This document shows, piece by piece, positions 37,761 to 49,800 of a DNA stretch of 64,000 nt. Location of the stretch: positions 53,019,537-53,083,536 of the forward strand of contig OU015525.1 in NCBI GenBank assembly GCA_907165065.1, given 5' to 3'. Origin of the DNA: Caprimulgus europaeus (lineage: Eukaryota > Chordata > Aves > Caprimulgiformes > Caprimulgidae). Numbering within the stretch: the stretch's first letter is position 1; the number at the start of each line of letters is the position of its first letter. The position numbers and the translations under genes are program-made. Under the pieces are notes generated by a model. That model was given only the letters and a program-made list of their open reading frames with translations. It had not been told where the DNA came from and made no database searches.

Positions 37761-39533
37761 CTGCAGAATAAAGCACTCAGAATTTAAGAAAACATCCAGT
37801 ACACTCAGTACACTCCCCATGAGTGTGCTCACTGTGAGACAGTCTTTAATTAAGTGATCATGTAATATCTCATCCACAAGACCTTTGCCTGATTCCACAC
37901 ACAAGGCATGAGTCTTCACAATTTTTGCAGCTTTGTAAAGCACATTTCTGTAGCAGGCATTTTATTTTGCTTCACAGTAATTAAATGCACGGTAATTAAA
38001 TGTATTTATTGAGCTGTAGTAGGTTAACAGGGGAGCTACTTGAGAAGAAGCAGAAGGGAGGAATGACTTGATAAATGACTAATCATTCATAAGATTCTTA
38101 TAGTGACAGCTCCTACAGGATTTCTGAATTTGCAAACTGCCTCATCTCTGCTTTAGTTTTTTTACTGTGCAAATCAGGCATTATTTATTTTATCCAGCCT
38201 ATACGTAGTAAGGGGTGAGATTACATAGCAGTCTTCTCCTTGGAGGAAGCACTAAGATGGTCTTTTGACCTATATTACTGTATATTTTCATTAAACTTTC
38301 AGGACCTGAATACAGCATAACTTTAGACTTGCTGTCAAATCTGGCCAGTAGTGAGTACGTGAGCCAAGAGACAGACTCCCTCAGCCAACGCTTACACTCA
38401 CTCACACAATCAGTCACCTGAGTGTGAGCATCCAAGTCCTGTTTCCCTGGGACAAACACGTTCCCTCCACATATGGGAGCTTGCACAAGGTTTTTTCCAG
38501 TGTCTACAGAATTAGATGTGCTCAGAAGGGTTTGACTCTCACATTTGTGAAGCCTTATTCTGGTCTTGGGCAGGAAATGCCGAATGGAAAGCACTGGTGC
38601 TGCCAAACCAGGTCTGTAAGGGAGGGAGGCACCAAAATGCAGCCCGTGAATGCCTGCTGGGTGGGCATCATCAGCTGGACAGCCTTTAAACCAAATACAC
38701 TGTTACATCAGAAAAGATACCTCTGGTCATACATATACCCGTGAGCTTAAAGTATCTGCAAACAGTCAATTTACTCACAGTATGGAAGCTTATCATCAGG
38801 CAGCTAATTCAGCTTTTCTCCACTGAGAGAATAAATTCTATTTACTTACCTGTTATCAGCAACAATAGTTGTTTAAAAAGAATGAAACAGAACATGATTG
38901 ATTAGTTCTTTCTCCAGCTCTTTGAGGATCCAAGGTTATTTTTGGCATTCATCATGCTACATTCACACAAGCGTGGTTTCTTTCAAGGTACCAGTGCTGC
39001 TATCATGGTAACGGAGTGGATTATTCAGCAACGTGTTAAGCATTAGTAGCTGTTTTTCTCCCATCTTCACTGTAACATGCATATAAGGCTACCGTATGCC
39101 TTACAGCTTTTTCTCCCATATTCTACTTAGACAGGAAAGCATGTTGATTTCTGTATAAATTTCAGTGTCTAGAAATAAACTACAATCCTTTGAAGTAAAA
39201 CTAGTGTTCAGATATATCTGTTTGTTAGCAGAAAAGAATGCAAGTAGAGCCTTTATTTATTTATTTACTCCCTTATTCTTTATCTGTATGGGTAAACAGT
39301 GATTTTTCTCTTTCATTTTGCCGAGAAGTCTTTTACCAGGGCTTAAGTCCTTTCTTCTCCGCTGGGCATTCTCTTCATGGAGCAGCAGTTGGTCAAAATA
39401 GAGCCAGCAGAGCTGCAGCCATGCCCTTGCTTATTTGCTTGTTATTGAAGTCTGTCGTTGGTTCTACAATAGACAATATAATTTCCCATTTGCAACAGGT
39501 GGCGGAGCAAATGCAATCCAGACAGGCACTCAC

Positions 39534-39572
39534 CCGGCACAGCAGCTGTGGCTCTACCTCCCCTGGGACACT
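39534..39572 (-). CDS. weak candidate 39-base exon, minus strand
   Basis: Both splice sites are near consensus: ggctttttcacag as acceptor and GCCGG|gtgagt as donor. The phase 0 frame is open and reads SVPGEVEPQLLCR; the phase 1 frame is open too. The exon is short and isolated, so it may be a decoy. Confidence 0.2.
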
Positions 39573-42500
39573 CTGTGAAAAAGCCAATACACTTCCAAGG
39601 CCTGTTTTTTCCTAGAAACTGACTGTGTGCTTGGATAGGGACAGCATGAACCTTCCTTGCCCCGACACCAGCCTTTCTTCTCCTCCACCTGGCATGTTCA
39701 CACTCCACCATGACTCTCTAAGCCAAGGCTCCCTCCTCAGGATCTGGAAGTCTGCATGTCAGTGATGAAGATGAAGGTATGCTTTCCTTCAGCAAGGTGG
39801 AGAGATGGATTTTTTTCCCCAACAAATCTTGAGGGAGGGGGGTGGGCTCTTTGGGCCATTTTTTTCGGCAGTCAGATGCCGAAGGGGTAAACCAAATCCC
39901 ACTATAACCCAAGTCTCCTCTCATTCTTCCCTTCCTTTACTGCCTCAAGAACTCCTTGCTCATTCAGCTATTTGTGGACTAGGAAAATGGGAGAGATAAA
40001 GCGAGGAGGGTAGGAAGGCGTACAGGTGATCAGAGGATAGATAACCTAAGTGGTGCACTCATACTCTCTCATTTTAGAAGCACCAAATGTACATGCTCTC
40101 TCCTTTTGTCTGGCACCTATGAGGATCTAGTCTTGCCATTCCTGATCAGCAACAGGCACTGTGAAAGAGCGTTGATGCTTAAACTCCCCTTTTCAATGCA
40201 TGTCCATACTGTGTGGGATCTCACATGGAGAAAGTAGACCTGTGAGGATAGTTCTTGCCTTGAGTGAAGGAGGATTACTGCTCTGTATGAAGGAAAGGTG
40301 GGTACATTATGGGACACTCCCACTAAAAAAAACAAAATGAAGGAAGAGACATGACTGTGAATAAACTCCACTGAAGCACTCGAAGGCCCCAGCTCAGTTT
40401 TCAGATGAACTACCATTATGATCACTTTTTAACTGATTTAATTTTAATAGATTTTAATAGATTTTATTTTAATCGACTGAGGGGAGTGACTGGTAGGTCT
40501 GAGGAGAAAATGAAATAAATGCAACAGAAGATAAAACCTGCTGCTGCACTGGGCTCATCACACCTTGCACTAATCCATCCCTCCCTGCCCTGCCGAGGAG
40601 GGGGAGGGAGAAAGCGGTTTTGTGGGTGGCCGGCAGCCAGCCCCCCACACCTTACAACCCGAGGATCAGCACTTCTGCATGCCAAGGCCAGCACTGCCCA
40701 AAACCATGCACTGGATGTTAAATAGTAACCACAGAATATTCTAGGCTGTCCCTTCATTGCGAGGTGCTGGAGCAAGCAGGCAGCCACATGCACATGGGAC
40801 AGCACCTTCGTCCCCTTCAGCCTGCAGCTTGGAGCACCGAGGTGGAGTCTGGAGGAAGCCATGTGCTCCCTGGCAGGCAGCGAGGCTCCCCTGCCTGCGT
40901 GGCTGGGCTCCCCGGTGCTCTCCTCAGGATTGCCACGGCACGCGACACAACCTGTGTCGGGTTTTGAGGCTGGAGCCCTTACTCTGTCTTGCTTAATGAA
41001 ATCATCAGCTCCTTGCAGCAAGAACAGTCCCTGAGCCCAGGGAAACCTCCCTTTCAAAGGGGCTCCAGGGTATTACTCTGACATAATGAAGTAATTGGCT
41101 ATAATGGGAAATGCTGAAGGAGATGATGCCAAAAGGACTGTCAAGAACACAGAATAAATACTCCAGAAAAAAAAAGGAAAATAATCCTTTAATGACTTTG
41201 CATAATCAGAAATGTAGGCATTTCTGTTTAAAGATGTAAACATGCATTTTCCAAAAGAAGCTTTTGTTATGTTCCTTTCAAAAAAAATCCTTTCCTTTAA
41301 ACCTATAAAAATATAAGAAGGTGTACTAGGTCATAGAAATAAAATAAAATAATCTTTCTGACTCTTGCTTGGCTTGATACAAAATGCAAGAAGAAATCTT
41401 AACTCTGAAATGCTGTCCCAACATCGTGGTTTCTGAGCAGTTTACACTGAAGATGTAATATGCTGGTGCTCTGAGCAGCAGAAGACCAGGGATGCTGGCA
41501 CGCTAGTGAACCTTTTCTAAAGAAAAATTAGCCCTTAGCTTTTAGTAACAATCTACATTTTTCCATGTTATTTATAGCAATGTTTCTAGTTCTGAATCAC
41601 ACATGAGAGAATGTGTGACTGAGAAATGTGAATGAAATTGTCACTATTTTTTTTGTTGTTTTCTGTAAACAGAAGTGACCTAGGACCTCTTGTACAAATG
41701 GTACTGTGCTTGTTTCTTAATCCATGAAACAAATATCATGATGCTTAAAAGTAGATACAAAAATAAAGCTATGCTTACAAAATAAAGAGCTGTCCCAACT
41801 TATTCTCATTGATTTTAAACGTTTGTTTTGGAAAGGCAGCCCTAGCAGGACCTTCATTACAATCGTGTGACAGCATAAACCAGAATAAATCTAAAAACAA
41901 ACAGAGCTTAAAGCATAATGTTTCTGTGCCCAGAAGTAGCAGAGACCCTCCACCTATACCTACACTTGGCCCCAGTTGCCAAAGTATTTGAGTATATCAA
42001 GAGATTAGGCTTGTGGAAGCTGCAACCATTTTCTGCCAATTTATGCTATACTGCTATATTTTTAATGAGGTCATTTACTGGAGGGTTTTGGACCAAAATC
42101 CAGAGCATTCCCAGATTGGCATGGATTGCCAAGAACAATTGGAGATAAAAATAGAGTGGATGACTCTTTCATGCAGGGAAAACTTAAATCTGTAAACTCA
42201 TTTTTCATTGTAAGGTCCTTGATCTGGGAGATATGTGATATATTCCAAATCTAATTAATGCTTAGCTTTTTTTTTTCCCTGATTTACTAATTCTTGAACA
42301 GATTTCTAATATTCCTCTGTGCTATTAAATATAGGGGGCCTGATTCTCACAAACAATAGGTTTCTGTCACCTTCTGTTAGCTCAAGGAGCCCTGAAAGTG
42401 AACAAAACTGGCAAGAGAAAGTTACGCTCCTTTTTCATGCTCCTTCTATACTTTCAGAACAAGTCCTGAGTTCATTATAAGTGAGAACAAATGTAGCTTT

Positions 42501-45075
42501 GCTTCTTAAAAGGGAGCAGACATATTACTTGCACAGGAGCACTCACATGTCTTCAGCACAGCTCTGGCTGTTGCATTGGTTTAGCTACAGCAAGCTGGGC
42601 AGATAAACAGTACCTGCAGAGGGAATTACTTGAAGACTATGTTTATCATTCTAGAGTTGTTAGCATCTGCCAGCAGACAAAGTATCTTAAAACATTTCTA
42701 AGTCCTCCAAGAGAGGATCTGTATCTTTGTTCTATTATTCTATTTCTGTGCTAGCAGCAATGGTCTGAAATATGAAGGTCATTGACTCTCAAAAAATTCA
42801 CACTTTGGTGTAACTGTTCATGTTATGCTGATTCAAGTGTATATCCACAACCTCATAAATGAGGGTCACTCAAGATAAAATTAGACCCTCTTGACTACTT
42901 CTTATACGACTCTCCAGATTCTCATTTAATTTACATGGAGTAAAGTGAGCTTGAACTCGAGATTTGAGGTTAACGGTGTATTTCCTGGAGTAAGCTCAGT
43001 CCAGTCAGTGTCATCACTGTTAAAACAACAGACTTCAAGGCTTTGTCTTACTGAGCATCTATTCATATATCCTGAGATTTTCTTGAAGGGGAGCTTGAAT
43101 TTTGCTAGCAGATTTAAATTAGCATCTAATTTGATGTCTTTGCCTATCATCTAGACAGGGAGCTGAGTACTACTGAACCAACTCTTTAGAGACATGCACA
43201 AGTTTGGATGCTAATCAGTTAATTCAGTACTTAAAAGTTCCTCTCAAATTGATTGAGTTAGCATGTTTCCAAACTTAATTATTTAATTTTGGTTTATGCC
43301 TTCCTTATTAACCAGTTCTGCTCTATTGTGGCCTGCTATAATCTTCAGTAAGGGAAACAAAATTGGAAGATGAAGAAAAGGGGGAAGAAAAAAAGAAGAC
43401 AGCTGTATGCTGTTCTGTGTTAGCACAGGGGGTTGATGGACAATCCATAGCTGTTTAAATACGCAGTGCCAATAGAGGGATTGGCTCTGGTGCTTATGCA
43501 TCATTTACCGGTAGAAAGTGCATCTTTGCTATTGCTTGCAATGCAATGCCTAAGACAAAGTGCTGCATCATAATAGGGAATTAGAGGCAAACTCTGAGAA
43601 GCCTTGTTGCTTTCAACTGATCTGCAGGATGACAGTGTTTAAAAAAGCGGATAAATGCTCCCTGAGCAGGGGGGTAAAATTGCAATATCAGAGAAGACAC
43701 AGCATATTTTCCCATAAGCAAGAGAGGATATATCTCACAGTATTCAATACATTGGCTGTTGTAATCATATTCAGTCCAGCATGTGATTGTTCTATGTGTT
43801 TGATTTACTGTTATCTTTAATTAGTGGCAATTCCGTCTTTTTGAACATTAAATGAGTTTGGTTTAAGAATTCTAATTGTAAAAGTCTTTTGAATTAACGG
43901 AATGGAAAAGAAAACATTCATAATGAACTAATTTTTTTTATTACAATAAGCTATTACAGAGAGCAGAACAAATGTGTGCAGGAAAATGATTAAACTGCAT
44001 GATGTTCTCCACGCTGTACCACATTCCCCTGCCTTCCCCATTTTGAATAGACACACTTCTGCGCTCTTTCAAGCCCAGAGCTTTCCTTTCCTACTGCCAC
44101 AGTCAGTTTGTTTCAGTGGAGGCACTTTCTGAGCCTCAGCCACCCAGTCAGGGGAAGAATACGAGCACATTGACTCAGACTTCAGATCATAATTTTAAAA
44201 GGCTAGAGTGACTGGAAGATTTTCTGCCACTTAATATAGCAATGGGTGTAATCTTCCAGAAGAAATTTCACTCTCCCACAGCCTTGTTTTGAGTCTTCCA
44301 TCAAAGGAAATGAGCTTATATATTGCTAAAATATCTCCAGCAGCTTTTGACACTTCAAAGCATCAATGTACTCAGCACAACGTGGACTAGCTAACACTTC
44401 CAAAGTGACTGTATGCTGAGGATCACGCTGCTTTAGAGAGAGACAAAATTCTTCCAAAACAGATGTCAGAAGTGACATGGGAATTGATCTCTCAGACAGT
44501 TCTGCTGTGCACTCTGACTGTCATCTTTCTTAAACCTGCCACAGGGCAACAATCAGCATAGTTGCCATTTGATACATGTATTTTCTGCTCTTTCATGATA
44601 TATTACAAAACTACCTCTGTGAAGCCAAAAGGACATGTGAATGTAATTTCTTTTTCCACAAAGCATTTGCTGTGTTCTTTGAAAGGTTAACTTGCCTTAC
44701 TAAACTGTACAAACATTATTTCACTTTTATTGACACTCTTTTCAGAACATGAAATGACTTGAGTTTGATTTTTTTTTTTTTTTAACTGAAAGGAAAAGAC
44801 TAATTTAATAAGCTCCACACACAGAGATATTTCAAAAATGTGTTTTCCAAAGCTCTTTCTTGAAGTTGCAAGGAGGGAAAGGAGAATAGTGTGTCACAAA
44901 GAAGAGGTTATTGTTGAGATAAATACAGTTATATTTACTGGGCTGATATTAGATTTTTTAAAATTATTATTCCAAGGTATGCCTCGAAACTGTGGCACAG
45001 CTTTCATGTAGGAAATCTCCATGCTACTTGGACTGCTAATAGTAGGGTTGTAGTGTTTGGTTACCTTTTCCTATG

Positions 45076-45090
45076 AAAAAAAAAAAAAAA
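45076..45090 (+). repeat. poly(A) run of 15
   Basis: Homopolymer followed by further A/T-rich sequence. No retroposed gene body was seen upstream. Confidence 0.85.
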
Positions 45091-46354
45091 GAAATTAAAA
45101 AAAATTATTTTCCAAATATAGTGCATTTCCATTGCCCACTTCACTTCTCATGGTATGAGAAAGCAACAGGTGAAGTACCTAACAGGGCTGGCTGCTCCCT
45201 GGGGTGGTAGCAAGTGTTGTAGCCTCCAGTCTGGTGCTACACATAAGGAAAGCACAAACAGCAACCTGGTCACTTCATTTTGCCATATAATTTCCAGAGA
45301 CAATTTTCCATACTGTGCTTAGAGGGCAGTAAAGGGTTCCAGCACACTGGAGCATCTCTGTGGGCCTACCTGCAGAAGGTGGTAAAACACCATATCATTG
45401 TGAGCAGCATCCCCAGCTGAACGAGCCAGAGGGCAGAGCGGGGCTGGGGGGCTGGGTACAGAGCAGCCTCCTGCATCCAGCAGCTGCAGGTCCCATGAGA
45501 TGGCTCCTCAAAGGCTGTGTCCTCTCAGGGGAAAGAGACCTCCACCCAATGCAACCTCTCAGTGTCCATTCTTGTGTCAAAACAGAGCAATGCACCGGGT
45601 CCTCTTCCTGTAGGAGACCATGAATCTGTGGGTCACTGGTGTGGACCAGGGTGCTCCTATTAAACACTCCAAACTCTGAAAAAATAAAAGTATAGTAGAA
45701 GTGTGGGGCATCATGATCCTACTGGCAGCAACTTGTCTCTACTGACGATTCCACCCTGTATTTTCCTGGTGAGAGGATAACTCAGGGGTGACACACCACA
45801 AATGCTGCTTCCAAATTCAGTAATGTATTTGAACATGTGTTTAAGCAACATTGGTTTGCCCTGTAGGCTCTTGGATGTCATAGTTCATGAAATTGCTTCA
45901 CATAGCAAAATATTAAGGAACTCATACAGGTTATATAGGTTATATAAATTAGGAAATTAATGGCACATGGCATTAGCTAGCTGTTGCCTGGTACTTAGAA
46001 GGAAAAAAACAATCCAGCAGTTCAGGCTGCTGTACTGTGAGCCTATAGAGAATCCAACTTGTAAAATGTGTTTAAAATTCTCTTAAATATCAGGCTGGTC
46101 AGACCGACCAGAATAATAACTTCAGTCTATATTAAAAAACCTAAGTACAACTAAGTAAATGAGGATTTTGTTCTTGACAGAACAGTCCCATCAATGCTGA
46201 AACCTGCAGCCATTTTGTTTTTCCCTCCCAACCTTTGGGCTGAGGATTTGGGCATTGTTAATCCTCAAATTGACAGCAGCAAAGGCTCCTCACAATAAGA
46301 GGAAAGAGTGTCCCAGTGTAGCTGCCTGTCAAAGGTTTCTGCTACAGACTCTGT

Positions 46355-46860
46355 GCCAAAGTGATCAGTACTCGTGAGGCCACTGCTGGAGTGATGGGTC
46401 CAGTTCTGGGCTCCCCAGTAGAAGAGAGACATGGACACACTGAAGACAGTCCAGCAAAGGGCCAGAAAGATGATGAAGGGACTGGAGAATGTCTCCTGTG
46501 AGGAAAGGCTGAGAGAGCTGGGACTGTTCAGCTTGGAGAAAAGAAGGCTCAGGGGGATCTTACACGTGCCTATATAAAGGAAAGGTACAAAGAGAACAGA
46601 GACAGGTTCTTATCCATGTGGTGCTCAATGACAGGATCAGAGGCAATGGGCACAACCTGAAACACAGGAGGTTCTCTCAGAAAACACTTTTTCATTATGA
46701 GGGTGACCAAGCACTGGCATAAGTTGTCCAGGGAGGTTTTGGAATCTCATCCTTGGACATAATCAAAAACCATCTGGACATGGTCCTGGGCAGATGGCTC
46801 TAGTTGGCCCTGCTTAAGGGGGGAGGTTGGTCCAGAAGACCTACAGAGGTCATACCCAAA
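46355..46860 (+). mobile_element. CR1 LINE, 3' half of ORF2 and 3' UTR
   Basis: Plus-strand CR1 starting at 'cagtactcgtgaggccact' (the ALVRP region). It runs through 'ccagttctgggctccccagt', 'agagacatgga', 'gagagctgggactgttcagc', 'gaggcaatgggcacaacctg' and 'gatggctctagttggccctg', and ends near the 3' UTR block at about 46850. It is 5' truncated and full of indels. The frame at 46804-47034 starts inside its tail and is not a gene. Confidence 0.92.
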
Positions 46861-46864
46861 GTTT

Positions 46865-49800
46865 CTACACTGGTCTTGTTTTTTTGGTGCAAATTTTTAC
46901 ATCTGCTTAAATTTTATATTAAAGTGCAGCCAGTGATGACTGAGGTATCAGTTGCAAGAACCATACTCCAAATCAGCATTCAGCTTGGGTTTACAAACAG
47001 GGAAATTTATATCTTTCAGTCAGTGTTGTTTTAATCAACTCATATTGTAAAAATCAGAAAAAAAGGAAAATTAGAAAAAAAAAAAAAACAAGAGCCTATT
47101 TTTTTTTACATCTAGCTACTCTGTTGATTTGTGGTGTTTCATTAACATCCACAGCTTAAAGTGTCATGATAGAAGATCAAGTAAAATATATATTTCATAA
47201 TGCTATATATAATATTAGCTGAAATAAGCTTCCTTGTTAATGGCTACTCAAGCCAGTACACATCATCCACAAGATCTGTCTTCATGGACAGTAGGAAACA
47301 TCATACATCCTAGGAGAGAACTGCAGCCCCATGTGTGGTGCATGCATTGAACTGAACACTGTGTTAAATATGAGGAAAACAGTATTTTCTAACAACTGCT
47401 TTACTGACTTGTTACATTTTTAGGGCCAGACTCTTTTATAAAGAATTACTATAACTAAAGCTATCCTATAAATCTGATATGAGATATTTCTGGAACTGTA
47501 AACAAAGCTAAATCTTTCCTACTCTGTCATAAAAAGCAATTTTTAATTTTTTTTAACATAATAACTGAAAGTTCCTTCTGCAGTCTTTGACAGGTATTTT
47601 GTATACTGTACCTTCCTGCAGTTAATTAAGAATTCTGTTTAAAACTTGCTGCGCATATTTTCTGATATCAGAAAATATCAGCACCCTGAAAAAGCACCCT
47701 GCGTTCCCCTTATTTGAAATCTCTCATACTCCCAAGCACAGACATTAGACTACACAGTCATATTTTCTCTTTCATTAATTTAAACCTGTTGTGGGTGGCT
47801 CAGGACTCCATTTTTTCCCAAGAGTACATTATTAGCACTTTCTGAAAGCCAGAAAGTTTCTGTGAGATGTCAAAACTCCAGCACACTTGGACATCTTGGG
47901 CTCTCCCACCAAACTTTAATGCTCCATAGAAGTAGCTTCCTAAACAGCAGACAAAATTATATTTCTTCCCAAGTGGGACAGCACAGCAAATATATGGAAA
48001 AACAAATATGAGAGCATAACGTACTCAAATATAAAAGCACAATGACAGTTTTAACTCTTCAGCTGATGAGTGTTGATAACATTTGGTTATGAGCACATAA
48101 CTCAGGAAATCCATATCAGGAGTTGCAGTAATTCCTGTTATCTTTCCAGTTAGGTTAAGAGTACTCGCAGTAAGCCACTGTAGCTGGAAAAACCATGAGA
48201 TGGAGAAGAGGTGAAGAGCTAGCAGCTCCAAGGCCATATCAAGGAAAGAGGAACAGGGATGGGGAATAGGAGGTATCATTTAAACTGATTTACAGAAATC
48301 CTTTTAAGTTTTGGATTTAAAAACATTATTCATATTGGAGTCTGTGATATGAATCAAGGTAGACCTGTATGATACTAAAACTGAAAACCTTTTTATATTT
48401 TGTTGTTCAGTAGCAAAAAACCAATGGAATTGTACTAAGATACCAAATATATTTATTGTAGAGATTATTTTTTTAAAGTAACGACTAGAACATTTTGCTA
48501 AATATGAATTTTGAAACTATTATTTTTTTTAAAACTAAGGGAGAAATAAACATTTATAATCTCCCTAAAAAATACATTTTATCATGCACTGTCTCACTTT
48601 TCTACAAAGTCAAAAATTATAACACTGTACAAGCTCTGCATGTCTTATTAGTTATACTTTCACAGAATCTGCAGATTTCTCAGGTTTCTTTCATTAGTTC
48701 CTGACACCCAAAGACTAAGCAAAGATTTTCTTAAGTAGCAAATAAAACAATTTAGAGATTTAATGGACTGTCACTTGGAAGGAAAATTATCTAAACACAG
48801 GCAGCAATTGGGTTTCACTGTAACCATTCTGCTTGCAGCTCTTCCCATTACCCTAACCTTTTGCACTGCAGTTAAAATACATTAACATGAATGTGAACAT
48901 GGCTAAAGTGATAATTTAACCTGGCAAGATTTAGGGCTATGTAAAGTAAATTTTATTAAAAATTCTTGTTAAGACAGACAGAAGTAATTTGGTCCTATCC
49001 TCCCCTGTTTTATTCAACTGGATCTGAAGAGCAGCCATTCAATTTGCACAGGAAAAAAAGGCACAAACTGCAGTCAGGAATTTGACTTCCTTGCCTGTAA
49101 AGGGAATGGCCATTTGTTCTCTACTTAAAATACATGATAGTAGTATGAGAAATATTTCTCTTTTATTGTTGCAAGCAGTGCATGACAGCTGGTGAAAGAA
49201 AATTCTGTGTTTACCTTTTCTCTTCAGAAATCAAATGAGATGTGTGAAATTTAGCAAGAGAATGTTAAAGCTTCATTGTAAATTCAGTATATTTTTAGAG
49301 ATGTGTTATCTGCTTTAAATACTTTATAATTTGGATCCGAGAAAACAAAATCTGCTAGCTGAGATAAATACCTATGTAGGATGGAGAAGATTTTGGCTGG
49401 GATATATGCAATCATCCATATTAAAAACCTTTAATAAAGCACTGAAAAATCTTCGTGGTGCTTTATCAACATGTAATAAAATATAAACTTTAGGACTCAA
49501 ATTTTCACTTAGGTTTCACAGATCAGAATAAAAATATTCCTCCCTTGGAAAGTTGTGAATTTGGACACGGATCCTCCCCACCATGACCATCTTCCCCCGC
49601 GAAAGGCAGCGTGGTACGGAAGTCCCCAGCGAGGGCTGAAGCAGGCTGCTCGGTGCAGCATTCCCATAGAGCCAGTGTGGGCATCTCTGCACCTGCAGCA
49701 GACACAGCCCCCAGAAACCAAAAAAGTGGTTCAGGTGCCTCACCATGAGTGCCCAGAGCCACCGTACTGCCCGTAGGCTGTCCTCCTCGGCTGCCTCTCC

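Larger units (their letters stand above)
37761..46350. other. gene-poor region between the array and a CR1 copy
   Basis: No transposon recognised. GC-richer patches at about 40540-41060 and 45360-45660 carry long frames on both strands (up to 197 codons, 40464-41057 minus) with no recognisable domain. A perfect AACAG|gtaagt at 38850 on the minus strand is preceded by stops in all frames. Confidence 0.35.

Noticed and set aside
37322..37771. 149-codon plus frame and 106/138-codon minus frames of KGKER or LSFPF repeats
   Set aside because: Direct translations of the (AAAGG)n array, which keeps every frame open because the unit length is not a multiple of three and contains no stop.
38850..38920. 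Perfect AACAG|gtaagt donor on the minus strand
   Set aside because: All three frames upstream contain stops, and the sequence before it looks like an acceptor tract; no exon can be supported.
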